Of a DNA stretch of 64,000 bases, positions 39,051-47,834 are shown piece after piece. Positions within the stretch are counted from its first letter, which is position 1, and every line of letters begins with the position of its first letter. This stretch comes from Hyphomonadaceae bacterium JAD_PAG50586_4. Lineage in GTDB: Bacteria > Pseudomonadota > Alphaproteobacteria > Caulobacterales > Aquidulcibacteraceae. A model generated the notes under the pieces. That model saw only the letters and a program-made list of their open reading frames with translations, had not been told where the DNA came from and searched no databases. The position numbers and the translations under genes were made by a program. The stretch is taken from positions 1,941,501 to 2,005,500 of the forward strand of contig CP096134.1 in NCBI GenBank assembly GCA_023242925.1, written 5' to 3'.

Positions 39051-39379
39051 GAAGGGCACATCATTTCATTCTGCGAACTCTGGCGCGCAGCGGCGCCTGC
39101 GTCATCGTGCTGCTCGCACTTATCGGGCCTGCACACGCGTCAGGCTCGGGCATGCCTTGGGAAGGCCCGCTCGAACAGATCGTCGATTCCATTACGGGTC
39201 CGGTCGCACGCGCGGCCGCGGTCATCGCCATCGTCATCGCCGGCGTCACGATCATTTTTTCCGAGGGTGGCGGCGGGGTGAGGAAGCTCGCCTTCGTCGG
39301 CTTAGGCATCGCTGTGATGTTTGCGGCGGTCTCGTTCTTTCTCGATTTCTTCGGCTTTGCCGGCGGTGCGCTGCTGTGA
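39047..39379 (+). CDS. trbC: TrbC (VirB2-like) conjugative pilin
   Basis: 110 residues with a signal-like N-terminus (ACVIVLLALIGPAHASG) and two membrane segments (AAAVIAIVIAGVTIIFSEGG and FVGLGIAVMFAAVSFFLDFF). Size, topology and position between trbB and trbD are those of the prepilin TrbC, which is processed and assembled into the conjugative pilus. Confidence 0.92.
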   Translation: MRRAHHFILRTLARSGACVIVLLALIGPAHASGSGMPWEGPLEQIVDSITGPVARAAAVIAIVIAGVTIIFSEGGGGVRKLAFVGLGIAVMFAAVSFFLDFFGFAGGALL

Positions 39380-39421
39380 CTAAAGCCGCCAAGCGCCACG
39401 CTCAACAAGAGAGACGCCAAC

Positions 39422-39685
39422 ATGCTCGAAGAGCTGGAAGGTTATCGCACCCCTTTGCGCACCTCGCTCACACGCCCAATCCTGCTGGGCGGCGTGCCGC
39501 GCGCGTTTGCAATTCTCAACGCCACGATTGGCGCTGCGATCGGCTTTGGCCTGCAGCAGCCTTTCATCGGCTTGCCGCTCTGGGCGCTGTTGCAGGGGGC
39601 GGCGGCCTGGGCTGCGGCGCGCGATCCCTGGTTTTTGGAAACCTGGCCGCGACACCTGGCCAAGCCGCTCTTCTTCCAAGCGTGA
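39422..39685 (+). CDS. trbD: TrbD (VirB3-like) conjugal transfer protein
   Basis: 87 residues with two hydrophobic segments (AILNATIGAAIGFGLQQPF and GLPLWALLQGAAAWAAARDP) and the RTPLRTSLTRPILLGGVPRA start typical of TrbD/VirB3. It is an inner-membrane partner of the TrbE ATPase encoded next. Confidence 0.92.
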   Translation: MLEELEGYRTPLRTSLTRPILLGGVPRAFAILNATIGAAIGFGLQQPFIGLPLWALLQGAAAWAAARDPWFLETWPRHLAKPLFFQA

Positions 39686-39697
39686 GTGCGTGACCTC

Positions 39698-42142
39698 ATG
39701 ATTGATCTTCGCCCTTACAGAAGCAATTGCGCCAAGCTTTCGGATTATTTGCTGTGGGCGGCACTCATCGCCCCAGGCATTGTGCTCAACAAGGACGGCG
39801 CCTTTCAGCGCACGTTGCTGTTCCGCGGTCCGGATTTGGATTCCGCGACCCCATCGCAATTGCTGGGCGCGAGTATCCGCATGAACAATGCGCTCCGACG
39901 CTTTGAGGGCGGTTGGTGCATCCATGTCGAGGCGCGTCGCGCACCTGCGCCTGGGTATCCGGAGAGTGATTTTCCTGATGCGCTCTCCTGGCTGATCGAC
40001 GAAGAGCGGCGCGCCGTGTTCGAGACCGCCGGCGCGCGCTTCGAGAGCGCCTATTATTTGACGCTGACTTGGCTTGCGCCCGCCGAACAGCAGGGCCGGC
40101 TTGAGAGCCTCCTGTTCGAAGGCGGTGAAGTGAGTGGCGCAAACGCGGTCGATTATCGCCATCACCTTGGGCGCTTTATTGAAGAGAGCGACCAGATGTT
40201 GGCGCTGCTTGAAGCCTTGATGCCGCAAGCCCGCTGGCTAAACGATGAAGAGACGCTCACTTATCTGCACGATTGCATTTCCGAGCGCCCCCATCGGGTG
40301 ACGCCGCCCACAACGCCTTTCCACCTCGATACGCTTTTGAGCGACACCAATCTCATCGGAGGCTTGGCGCCCCGGCTTGGGACCAAGCACCTGAAGATCA
40401 TTTCGGTCAGAAGCTATGTCGCCGAGACGGAGCCCGGTCTGCTCGACGCGCTCAATCGCCTGGCCATCTCGTATCGCTGGGTGACGCGGTTTTTGCCGAT
40501 GCCACGCCAGGAGGCGCGCCGCGAATTGGAGAAAATCCGCAAACGCTGGTTCTCCAAGCGCAAGGGTCTGATGACCATGCTGCGCGAGGCGCTCTTCAAA
40601 GAAGAATCCGCGCTGCAGGACAATGACGCCGCCAATCAGGCGGGCGATGCCGATATCGCGCTCCAGGAATTGGGCGCCGATGCGGTGGGCGCGGGCTTTG
40701 TCACGCTGACCATAACAATCGCTGAAGCGGACGAGCATGCCGCCAACGAAGCCGTGCGTCAGGTGCAGCAGATCGCCGACGGCCTGGGCTTTGTCACGCA
40801 AGTGGAAACCGTCAATGGCGTCGAAGCGTGGCTCGGTTCGTTGCCTGGGCACGCCTATGCCGATGTGCGCCGTCCCATTCTCCTGACGCCCTCGCTCTCG
40901 CATCTTTTGCCCACGAGCGCGGTCTGGGCAGGGCCGCAGCGCAATGCGCATCTCAATGCGGCGCCTTTGATGCTGACCGCGACCGATGGGGCGACACCCT
41001 TTCGCTTGAACCTCCATGTTGGCGATGTCGGCCACACCATGATCGTGGGCCCAACAGGGGCTGGCAAATCTGTGTTGCTGGCGACGCTCGCTGCGCAATG
41101 GCTGCGTTATGAGGGCGCGCAGATCTATCTCTTCGACAAGGGACGTTCGGCCCGCGCCACGATCCTAGGTCTCGGCGGCGATTTCTTCGATTTAGGAATT
41201 GAGGGTGCGTTGGGTCTCACACCCTTGGCCGACATCGATCAGGACGATGAACGCGCCTGGGCGATCGATTGGATCGCTGACATCCTCAAGACTGCGCAGG
41301 TCGCGGTGACGCCGGAACGTCGCGCAGAAATCTGGCGCGCGCTCGACATCTTAGGCGCACGCGAGCCAGAGGATCGCACGCTCTCGCTCTTCACAGCTTT
41401 GGTTCAGGACGAAGAAGTGCGCGCAGGTCTCGCCCCCTTCACACAGGGCGGACCGCATGGGCGGCTTCTCGATGTGGACCATTCCACTTTGGGCGAGGGG
41501 CGCATCCAGGCCTTCGAGATGGATGATCTGATGCGTCGTCCCAATGCGGTGGGTGCTGTGCTCGCAGCACTCTTTCATGCGCTTGAACGGAGGTTCGACG
41601 GCAAGCCCAGCTTGCTCATCCTCGATGAAGCCTGGCTCTTTTTGAAAGACAGCTTCTTTGCCGCGCAAATTCAGGATTGGCTGAAGACACTGCGCAAAAG
41701 CAACGTGGCGGTTTTGTTTGCGAGCCAGGAATTGGCCGACGTCGAGGCAAGCCCGATCGCCTCGACCATTATCGAGGCCTGCCCGACGCGTATCTTCTTG
41801 GCCAACGATCGCGCCCGCGAGCCAAGATCGCGCGCCTTCTATGAAGCGCTGGGGCTCAATGCGCGCCAGATCGAATTGATCGCCGGCGCTACGCCTAAGC
41901 GCGATTATTATCTGGTCTCTCGCGATGGCGCGCGTCTTTTCGAATTGGGGTTGGGTCCGGCCGCACTCGCCTTTGTCGGCGCCTCACGCCCCGAGGACCA
42001 TGTGCTGATGGATCGCGTGCTCAAGGAGCGCGGCCGCGAGAACTTTGCCGCGGCCTGGCTCGACATCAAGGGCCTGAACGCCGCCGCCGACGCCATCCGC
42101 CGTTTCAATGCAGCACAACCATCGCTGATCGCCGCTGAATAG
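39698..42142 (+). CDS. trbE: Conjugal transfer ATPase TrbE (VirB4-like)
   Basis: 814 residues from ATG 39698 (a GTG at 39686 in frame is equally possible). Walker A MIVGPTGAGKSVLLATLAAQ near residue 450, Walker B SLLILDEAWLFLKD, VLFASQELADVEASPI and CPTRIFLAND are VirB4/TrbE signatures. The CagE/TrbE N-terminal domain fills the first 400 residues. The largest T4SS ATPase, energising channel assembly and substrate transport. No frameshift is seen in it. Confidence 0.96.
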   Translation: MIDLRPYRSNCAKLSDYLLWAALIAPGIVLNKDGAFQRTLLFRGPDLDSATPSQLLGASIRMNNALRRFEGGWCIHVEARRAPAPGYPESDFPDALSWLIDEERRAVFETAGARFESAYYLTLTWLAPAEQQGRLESLLFEGGEVSGANAVDYRHHLGRFIEESDQMLALLEALMPQARWLNDEETLTYLHDCISERPHRVTPPTTPFHLDTLLSDTNLIGGLAPRLGTKHLKIISVRSYVAETEPGLLDALNRLAISYRWVTRFLPMPRQEARRELEKIRKRWFSKRKGLMTMLREALFKEESALQDNDAANQAGDADIALQELGADAVGAGFVTLTITIAEADEHAANEAVRQVQQIADGLGFVTQVETVNGVEAWLGSLPGHAYADVRRPILLTPSLSHLLPTSAVWAGPQRNAHLNAAPLMLTATDGATPFRLNLHVGDVGHTMIVGPTGAGKSVLLATLAAQWLRYEGAQIYLFDKGRSARATILGLGGDFFDLGIEGALGLTPLADIDQDDERAWAIDWIADILKTAQVAVTPERRAEIWRALDILGAREPEDRTLSLFTALVQDEEVRAGLAPFTQGGPHGRLLDVDHSTLGEGRIQAFEMDDLMRRPNAVGAVLAALFHALERRFDGKPSLLILDEAWLFLKDSFFAAQIQDWLKTLRKSNVAVLFASQELADVEASPIASTIIEACPTRIFLANDRAREPRSRAFYEALGLNARQIELIAGATPKRDYYLVSRDGARLFELGLGPAALAFVGASRPEDHVLMDRVLKERGRENFAAAWLDIKGLNAAADAIRRFNAAQPSLIAAE

Positions 42143-42151
42143 GAGGCATGC

Positions 42152-42874
42152 ATGTCCGTTAAAATGTCACGTCGCGGCTTTGCCGCCACGTTGGTGCTCG
42201 GTTTGAGCTTGGTGCCGACGCGCGAAGCCTGCGCCATCACGGTCATCGATCCGAGCAATTTGGCGCAAAACATCCTGCAGGTCAGTCACATGATCGAACA
42301 GGTGCGCAATCAGGTGCAGCAGATCGAGCAGGCAAGTGCGATGCTGCGACAAAATCCGCTGCAGCTTAGTCCCGAATTGACCCAATCGATCGGTGAGGCG
42401 CGGGCGCTCTTTCAAAGCGTTGAGGGCCTTGCCTTCGAGGCCAATCAATTGGGCGAGGAACTACGCACGCTCTATCCCGAAACCTGGGAAGGGTTCGAAC
42501 TGGACGAGGTGCTCGCGCAATCCGATCATTGGATGCGCGAAAGCCGGGCAAGTCTGGAACGCGCCATAGAAGCGGAAGCGCGCGCGGCGGAACGGCTTGG
42601 CCAGACGCAAACCCGCGTTGATCGCGCGCTCCAATCCTCGAGCGGCGCTGAAGGTCAGACCAGCGCCATCCAGGCCAGCAATCAGCTCCTCGGCATCCAG
42701 GCTTCGCAACTCGCCGAAATTCACGCGCTGCTGATCGCACAGGGTCGCGCCCTTCAAACGGAGCGGTTCGAGCGCATCGCACGCGAAGAGCGCGCGCGCG
42801 AAATCCAGCGCCGCGCTTTCCCAAGTCAAAACTCCACGGCCACGACGCCTGCGCGTTCGGCATTCGGGAACTGA
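42152..42874 (+). CDS. trbJ: P-type conjugative transfer protein TrbJ (VirB5-like)
   Basis: 240 residues. N-terminal signal peptide (RRGFAATLVLGLSLVPTREACA), then ITVIDPSNLAQNILQVSHMI and long coiled-coil helices rich in Gln and Ala (RNQVQQIEQASAMLRQ; EIHALLIAQGRALQTERFER), as in TrbJ. Periplasmic/pilus-associated component. TrbK, usually next, is absent; trbL follows directly. Confidence 0.92.
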   Translation: MSVKMSRRGFAATLVLGLSLVPTREACAITVIDPSNLAQNILQVSHMIEQVRNQVQQIEQASAMLRQNPLQLSPELTQSIGEARALFQSVEGLAFEANQLGEELRTLYPETWEGFELDEVLAQSDHWMRESRASLERAIEAEARAAERLGQTQTRVDRALQSSSGAEGQTSAIQASNQLLGIQASQLAEIHALLIAQGRALQTERFERIAREERAREIQRRAFPSQNSTATTPARSAFGN

Positions 42875-42875
42875 C

Positions 42876-43922
42876 ATGGACCCGACCCAGGTCAATTCCT
42901 TCCTCGACCAGTTCCTGGCTGTGGCCGATTCCGGCTTTGGCCTCATCCAGGGCGATGTGAGCTATGTGCTGAACGCGCTGATCGTGATCTCGATCTCTTT
43001 GGCCGGCGCACAATGGGCGCTGGCAGGCGAAGCGCCGATGGCGCCGTTTTTCCGCAAGGTGCTGTTCGTCGGCTTCTTTGCCTTCCTCGTGAACAATTGG
43101 CCGACGCTCTCCAACATCATCGTCCGCTCGGGCGCCCAGCTTGGTCTCAATGCCGGCGGCGGCGGGCTGAGCATGGCCGAACTCCATAATCCAGGGCGCG
43201 TCGGCCAGATCGGCATCGAGATGTTTGGGCGCACCATCGCCCTTTCGGGCGGCATGAATTTCTTCACCGACACGCTGACAATGCTGCTCATCTTCATTGC
43301 CGCTCTCTTTGTGGCGTTGGGCTTCTTTGTTCTCGCACTGCAGCTCTTCGTTTCGCTCATCGCTTTTAAGCTTGGCGCGCTTGCAGCGTTCGTTGCTTTG
43401 CCGTGGGGCGTGTTCAACGGCACGGCCTGGGTAGCCGAGCGCCCGCTGGGCTGGGTCGCGGGCTGCGCTATCAGGCTTTTTGTGCTGGCGCTGATCGCCT
43501 CGGTTTCGATCAGCTTCGTTGAAACGCTGCCGCCGCAATTCGTGCTCGATGATGGCGGGGGATTGCAGGTGCTTTTCTTCGGCTTGACGGTGCTGTCGCT
43601 TGCCTGGTTTGCGCCGATGCTCGCCAGCGAAGTGGTGCAGGGCCAGCCCCAGCTTTCAGGCGCCGACACGATGCGCAGCGCCATTGGCGCAGGCTTCACC
43701 ACGATCGCGGGCGCCATGGTGGCCTATCAGGTGGGCAAGACCAGTCTCAAAGTCGCCGGCGCCTTGGGCGGCTCGGCCATGCGCATGCTCGGGGCCCCAC
43801 GCAATTCGGGCGGCGGACAAAGCGGCGGCGGCCAAAGCGGCGCCCAAAGCGGGGGTCGCCGTCCCGCCATCAATTATGCGGCGATGCAGCCGCCGCAAAA
43901 GCCCTCTGGAGGACGTCCATGA
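42876..43922 (+). CDS. trbL: P-type conjugative transfer protein TrbL (VirB6-like)
   Basis: 348 residues. Polytopic membrane protein with at least six hydrophobic segments (for example VLNALIVISISLAGAQWALA and LTMLLIFIAALFVALGFFVL). A Gly/Ser/Gln-rich tail follows after residue 305. The start MDPTQVNSFLDQFLAVAD and the SLIAFKLGALAAFVALPWG region match TrbL. Forms the inner-membrane channel. Overlaps trbF by 4 bases. Confidence 0.92.
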   Translation: MDPTQVNSFLDQFLAVADSGFGLIQGDVSYVLNALIVISISLAGAQWALAGEAPMAPFFRKVLFVGFFAFLVNNWPTLSNIIVRSGAQLGLNAGGGGLSMAELHNPGRVGQIGIEMFGRTIALSGGMNFFTDTLTMLLIFIAALFVALGFFVLALQLFVSLIAFKLGALAAFVALPWGVFNGTAWVAERPLGWVAGCAIRLFVLALIASVSISFVETLPPQFVLDDGGGLQVLFFGLTVLSLAWFAPMLASEVVQGQPQLSGADTMRSAIGAGFTTIAGAMVAYQVGKTSLKVAGALGGSAMRMLGAPRNSGGGQSGGGQSGAQSGGRRPAINYAAMQPPQKPSGGRP

Positions 43923-44602
43923 ATATGCCCTTCCGTGCGCCGGCGCGCTCGTTTGCGCCTGAGCAAGCAGAGACGCCATATCAGCGCGCGCGCCAGGAAT
44001 GGGATGCGCGCATGGGCTCGGCCGTGCTCTCAGCGCGCGCCTGGCGCGCCATGGCCTTTGGCGCGCTGGCGCTCTTAGGCGTCAGCGTCGTCTCACTTGT
44101 CATCGTGGCGCTGCAGCAGCGCAGCTTCGTCCATGTGGTTGAAGTCAGTCCCGAAGGACAGGTGATGAATGTGCGCGCCGCGGACGGGCGCTGGTCGCCC
44201 AATGAAGCGCAGATCGCTTATCATCTGGGACAGTTCATCAGACTGGTGCGGTCACTGCCGACAGACGGCGTCGTGCTGCGCGAAAATTGGCTACAGGCCT
44301 ATCGCTTTCTGACACCGCAAGCGGCCGCACAACTGACAGAGATCGCCCGCCAGGACGATCCGTTCTTGAGCCTCGGCCGTGTCGGTCGCACCGTGCACAT
44401 CCGCTCGATCATCGCCCGCTCCAACAGCGCCTGGGAAGTGACCTGGGTTGAGCGCGCCACCAATGCGAGCGGCACGACAGACCCTGAGATTTATTCGGGC
44501 GTCTTTACGCTGACGACGCGCCCACCGCGCAATGCCGACGAGATCGCCAACAATCCCTTGGGTCTCTTGATTTCCGACTTCTCCTGGAGCCGGCAGCGAT
44601 GA
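43919..44602 (+). CDS. trbF: Conjugal transfer protein TrbF (VirB8-like)
   Basis: 227 residues. One membrane segment at about 42-63 (MAFGALALLGVSVVSLVIVA) followed by a periplasmic domain containing IAYHLGQFIRLVRSLPTDGV, VTWVERATNASG and the C-terminal NNPLGLLISDFSWSRQR, which is highly characteristic of TrbF. Bridges inner-membrane and core complexes. Overlaps trbG by 4 bases. Confidence 0.95.
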   Translation: MNMPFRAPARSFAPEQAETPYQRARQEWDARMGSAVLSARAWRAMAFGALALLGVSVVSLVIVALQQRSFVHVVEVSPEGQVMNVRAADGRWSPNEAQIAYHLGQFIRLVRSLPTDGVVLRENWLQAYRFLTPQAAAQLTEIARQDDPFLSLGRVGRTVHIRSIIARSNSAWEVTWVERATNASGTTDPEIYSGVFTLTTRPPRNADEIANNPLGLLISDFSWSRQR

Positions 44603-45450
44603 CATCGATCAAGTCATTTCTCGCCGCCGCCGCCGTTGCGATCACGCTCGCCATCCCGGCGCAAGTCGACGCCCAGACACGGCGCACACGTGCTGAAACG
44701 CCATTGGAGCTTCTAGCCTCAGCCAATGATGCGTCACGCCAGCGCCCGAGCCGTGAGGGCTTCCAGGCCGCGCGTCATGTCTACAATTTTGAGCCGGGCG
44801 CGATCTATGAACTCTACACCAACCCCAATTACGTCTCGACCATCCTGCTCGAGCCCGGCGAGAGCTTGACCAATATCGCCGCCGGCGACACCGCGCGCTG
44901 GATTGTCAGCCAAGCTGACGCCGAAGCGCAAGGCGAGGGGCGCACCATCGTCCTGGTGAAACCTCAAGAGGCGGGGCTGCGCACCAATGTCGTGCTGATC
45001 ACCGATCGGCGGACTTATCTGATCGAAGCGATCTCGCAAGCGGGTGCGGCCTATTCTGCGCAGGTGGCCTGGTCCTATCCGCAAACCGAGCACGCACCGA
45101 ATACGGCAACCCCGCTCGATGCGCTCAATTTCAATTATCGCATCCGCACCACACGCGGACCCGCACCTCAATGGGCGCCGGTGCGCGTGTTCGACGATGG
45201 GCGCCGCACCTGGATTGAATTCGCCAGCGCAGTCGAGGCCGGCGATTTGCCACCGCTCTTCGTCATCAGCGGCGAGGGTGCGGAGCTGGTCAATTATCGC
45301 GTCATCGCCGCCCCCAACGGCCCGCGTTACATGGTCGACCGCATTCTCGACGTGGGCGAATTGCGCCTCGGTACACGCGCACCCATCATTGTCCGCATCG
45401 AGCGCAATCCGAGCCCGCCCGTGCGACGCCGCCGGAGTGCGCGGCCATGA
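44599..45450 (+). CDS. trbG: P-type conjugative transfer protein TrbG (VirB9-like)
   Basis: 283 residues. N-terminal signal peptide (SFLAAAAVAITLAIPAQVDA), VirB9 N-domain around LEPGESLTNIAAGDTARWIV and C-domain with YRIRTTRGPAPQWAPVRVFD and VDRILDVGELRLG. Outer-membrane core-complex subunit. Overlaps trbI by 4 bases; trbH is not present, as in several alphaproteobacterial trb operons. Confidence 0.95.
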   Translation: MTSIKSFLAAAAVAITLAIPAQVDAQTRRTRAETPLELLASANDASRQRPSREGFQAARHVYNFEPGAIYELYTNPNYVSTILLEPGESLTNIAAGDTARWIVSQADAEAQGEGRTIVLVKPQEAGLRTNVVLITDRRTYLIEAISQAGAAYSAQVAWSYPQTEHAPNTATPLDALNFNYRIRTTRGPAPQWAPVRVFDDGRRTWIEFASAVEAGDLPPLFVISGEGAELVNYRVIAAPNGPRYMVDRILDVGELRLGTRAPIIVRIERNPSPPVRRRRSARP

Positions 45451-46547
45451 GTATCGATGCCCACACCACCAACACCGACACCGGCACAGGCGCCGGCGCG
45501 GACGCCGTCCCGTCGCTCGATATTCGCACCAAGCCGCCATCGCCCAAGCGTCTGTCGCGCAAGGTGCTCTTGTCGGCCTGTCTGAGCGCGGGCGCCATCA
45601 TCGCCTTTGCACTGGTCAATGGTCTCTCCGAACGCGATCGCACGCGCGATGAAAACCAAAACGCCGTCCAAGCCGCATCGGGCCCACCTGAAAACATCGC
45701 TCAGGCGTCGGCCGATTATGACGCAAGCACGATGGACTATGGGCGATACGACCTCGCCAACGCCGATACACTTCAGCCTCCCGACGATCCACTTTGGACC
45801 AATGGCGAGACGGAGGCCGAACCATCTCCCACAGAAGTGCGTGCCCCCAATGATCGAACCGAAGTCGCGCCAGATCCCCAGCAGATGGCGCGCGCTGCAC
45901 CTATCCTGTTTGCGCGCGACGCGGAGGCGGGCAGAGGCGAGGATGATGAAGTCACGCTCAATGCACGGCTGACGCCGCCCCGCGCGCGCACCACGCTGCA
46001 AGCAGGCCATGTCATTCCGGCGGCTTTGATCAGCGGATTGAATTCCGATCTGCCAGGGCAGGTGAGCGCACAAGTGACCGCACCTGTGTTTGATTCCATC
46101 ACCGGGGAACATCTTTTGATCCCGCAGGGCAGCCGCCTTATTGGGCGATACGACAATGCGGTGCGTTACGGCGATCGACGTCTCTTTCTGGTGTGGACGC
46201 GGCTCATCTTGCCGAACGGCTGGAGCATCAATTTAGAGGAGATGGCCGCAAGTGATCCCTCGGGTGCGGCTGGCCTCACCGATCGCACCGATCATCATTT
46301 CGGTCGGCTGGGTGTGGCGATCGGATTGTCCGCGATCATCTCGGTCATCGCCAATGAAAGCGAAGACGAGGACGAGGAGGGCTCACTCTCACAAAGCGTC
46401 GGCGATGCAGCCGCACAACAAGCGGCACAAAGCGGCGGACGTATCGTCGATCGCGAACTCAATGTGCGCCCATCGCTGACGATCCGGCCCGGCGCTTCGG
46501 TGCGCGTTCTGGTGACGCGCGATCTTGTGCTTCGAGCTTACCGATGA
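45447..46547 (+). CDS. trbI: Conjugal transfer protein TrbI (VirB10-like)
   Basis: 366 residues. Membrane anchor LLSACLSAGAIIAFALVNGL near residue 40, acidic/proline-rich linker, then a VirB10 beta-barrel domain: LQAGHVIPAALISGLNSDLP, GQVSAQVTAPVFDSITGEHL, LIPQGSRLIGRYDNAV and the terminal IRPGASVRVLVTRDLVL. Spans both membranes. Its stop overlaps the ATG of the interrupted AlpA-like gene, so that gene belonged to the same operon. Confidence 0.95.
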   Translation: MSIDAHTTNTDTGTGAGADAVPSLDIRTKPPSPKRLSRKVLLSACLSAGAIIAFALVNGLSERDRTRDENQNAVQAASGPPENIAQASADYDASTMDYGRYDLANADTLQPPDDPLWTNGETEAEPSPTEVRAPNDRTEVAPDPQQMARAAPILFARDAEAGRGEDDEVTLNARLTPPRARTTLQAGHVIPAALISGLNSDLPGQVSAQVTAPVFDSITGEHLLIPQGSRLIGRYDNAVRYGDRRLFLVWTRLILPNGWSINLEEMAASDPSGAAGLTDRTDHHFGRLGVAIGLSAIISVIANESEDEDEEGSLSQSVGDAAAQQAAQSGGRIVDRELNVRPSLTIRPGASVRVLVTRDLVLRAYR

Positions 46548-46579
46548 AGCTCAAAAATTATCTGCCGCTCAAAGCCGTG

Positions 46580-46595
46580 TGGAGTGCTGCCGGTT
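46580..46595 (+). repeat. Left terminal inverted repeat of the IS3-family element
   Basis: Perfect 16-base match to the right end at 47819-47834 in inverse orientation; flanked outside by the target duplicate GTG. Confidence 0.9.
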
Positions 46596-46642
46596 TCACG
46601 GACACCGAGTTAAGGTGTTTAAGGTGAGATCGGAGGTGGGCG

Positions 46643-46941
46643 ATGGCCCAGAAAAAGCGTCGGATACATTCTCGAGAGTTCAAGCTTGAGGCGGTGCGGC
46701 TGATCCGTGAGCGCGGCGTGTCGGCAGCGCAAGCGGCCCGCGATTTGGGCGTGCACGAAAATTTGCTGCGGCAATGGGCGAAGGATTTCGCGGCCGACCC
46801 TCAGCACGCCTTCCCAGGCCAGGGGCAAATGAAGCCCGAGCAGGCCGAGATCGAGCGATTGCGCAAGGAAGTGACTAAGCTCAAAGCCGAGCGCGACATC
46901 CTAAAAAAGCCGCGGCCTACTTCGCGAAGGACCAAGCGTGA
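46643..46941 (+). CDS. IS3-family transposase OrfA (helix-turn-helix subunit)
   Basis: Begins MAQKKRRIHSREFKLEAVRL; contains the HTH GVSAAQAARDLGVHENLLRQ and the leucine-zipper-like IERLRKEVTKLKAERDILKK typical of OrfA. As sequenced, the six-A run 46903-46908 sends the frame to a stop at 47068. With seven As it ends ILKKAAAYFAKDQA at the TGA 46939-46941 overlapping the orfB start, the standard IS3 layout. The same A-run is where programmed -1 slippage to an OrfAB fusion normally occurs, so the run matters for function. Confidence 0.85.
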
Positions 46942-47804
46942 TGTTTGGCTTCATTGCGAAACACCGGGGGATCTGGCCGCTGGCGTGGATGTGCGATGCG
47001 CTCGGTGTATCGCGAAGCGGATTCTTCGCCTGGCTGACGCGGCCCAAGGCCGCTCGGGCCAAGAGTGACGAAGCGATCGGGGCCAAGGTGCGCGAGAGTT
47101 TCATCCGGAGCGACCGTACCTATGGCGCACGCCGCGTTTGGCGTGATGTGCTCGAAGAAGGGTTCTCCTGCGGCTTACACCGCATTGAGCGTTTGATGCG
47201 CATTCAAGCGTTAAAGGCGCGGCCTCGCCGGCGACGCCTGCCGCCCGACACGGGCGATCGCAGCAGCGGCGCCATCGCGCCCAACGTTCTCGATCGGCGT
47301 TTCGTGGCGACGGCGCCCAACCAAAAGTGGGCTGCGGACTTCACGTACATCTGGACGGCCGAAGGCTGGCTCTACGTGGCGGTGGTGATCGACCTCTATT
47401 CGCGCCGCGTCGTCGGCTGGTCGATGCGCGCAACGATGACAGCCGAGCTCGTCGGCGAAGCATTGACGATGGCGCTCTATCGGCGCGGACGTCCGGCGGC
47501 GCTGATGCACCACTCAGATCGTGGCAGCCAGTACACCAGCGATCAATTTCAACGGTTGTTGGCCGAGCACGGCGTCGCCTGCTCGATGAGCCGCGCAGGC
47601 AATTGCTGGGACAATGCGGCGACCGAGAGCTTCTTCGCGTCGCTGAAATCGGAGCGCATCGCGCGCAAGACTTATCGCACACGCGACGAGGCCAGGGCGG
47701 ACGTGTTCGATTACGTTGAGCGGTGGTACAATCCTCAGCGGCGGCACTCGACGCTCGGCTATCTCAGCCCAATTGCGTTCGAGCAACAGGAGGCGTTAGC
47801 TTAG
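46938..47804 (+). CDS. IS3-family transposase OrfB (DDE catalytic subunit)
   Basis: 288 residues from GTG/ATG at 46938/46941. N-terminal HTH_21-type region (GIWPLAWMCDALGVSRSGFF; TYGARRVWRDVLEE) then an rve integrase core with the catalytic triad: Asp in KWAADFTYIWT, Asp in HHSDRGSQYTS and Glu in WDNAATESFFASLKSE, plus the C-terminal RRHSTLGYLSP. Catalyses excision and insertion, usually as an OrfAB fusion. Confidence 0.95.
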   Translation: MMFGFIAKHRGIWPLAWMCDALGVSRSGFFAWLTRPKAARAKSDEAIGAKVRESFIRSDRTYGARRVWRDVLEEGFSCGLHRIERLMRIQALKARPRRRRLPPDTGDRSSGAIAPNVLDRRFVATAPNQKWAADFTYIWTAEGWLYVAVVIDLYSRRVVGWSMRATMTAELVGEALTMALYRRGRPAALMHHSDRGSQYTSDQFQRLLAEHGVACSMSRAGNCWDNAATESFFASLKSERIARKTYRTRDEARADVFDYVERWYNPQRRHSTLGYLSPIAFEQQEALA

Positions 47805-47818
47805 GCGGGCGTCCACTG

Positions 47819-47834
47819 AACCGGCAGCACTCCA
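47819..47834 (-). repeat. Right terminal inverted repeat of the IS3-family element
   Basis: Reverse complement of the left terminus at 46580-46595; followed directly by the second GTG target copy at 47835-47837. Confidence 0.9.

Larger units (their letters stand above)
46580..47834 (+). mobile_element. IS3-family insertion sequence, 1255 bp, with 3-bp target duplication
   Basis: Terminal inverted repeats: the first 16 bases TGGAGTGCTGCCGGTT (46580-46595) are exactly matched by the reverse complement of 47819-47834, with further imperfect similarity inward (GGACaCC/GGACgCC). GTG at 46577-46579 and 47835-47837 is a 3-base target duplication, within the IS3 range. It contains orfA and orfB with a DDE transposase. 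Ends and duplication are intact, suggesting a recent insertion. Confidence 0.92.

Noticed and set aside
39380-43538. Long antisense open frames (for example 282 and 390 residues) opposite trbE, trbJ and trbL
   Set aside because: They lie opposite well-conserved trb genes, have low-complexity Arg/His/Gln-rich composition and are expected from high-GC codon usage.
46903-46908. Programmed frameshifting as the explanation for all broken genes
   Set aside because: Only the IS orfA/orfB junction is a plausible slippage site; the metabolic and transfer genes have no tradition of recoding, and the shift direction and context vary.
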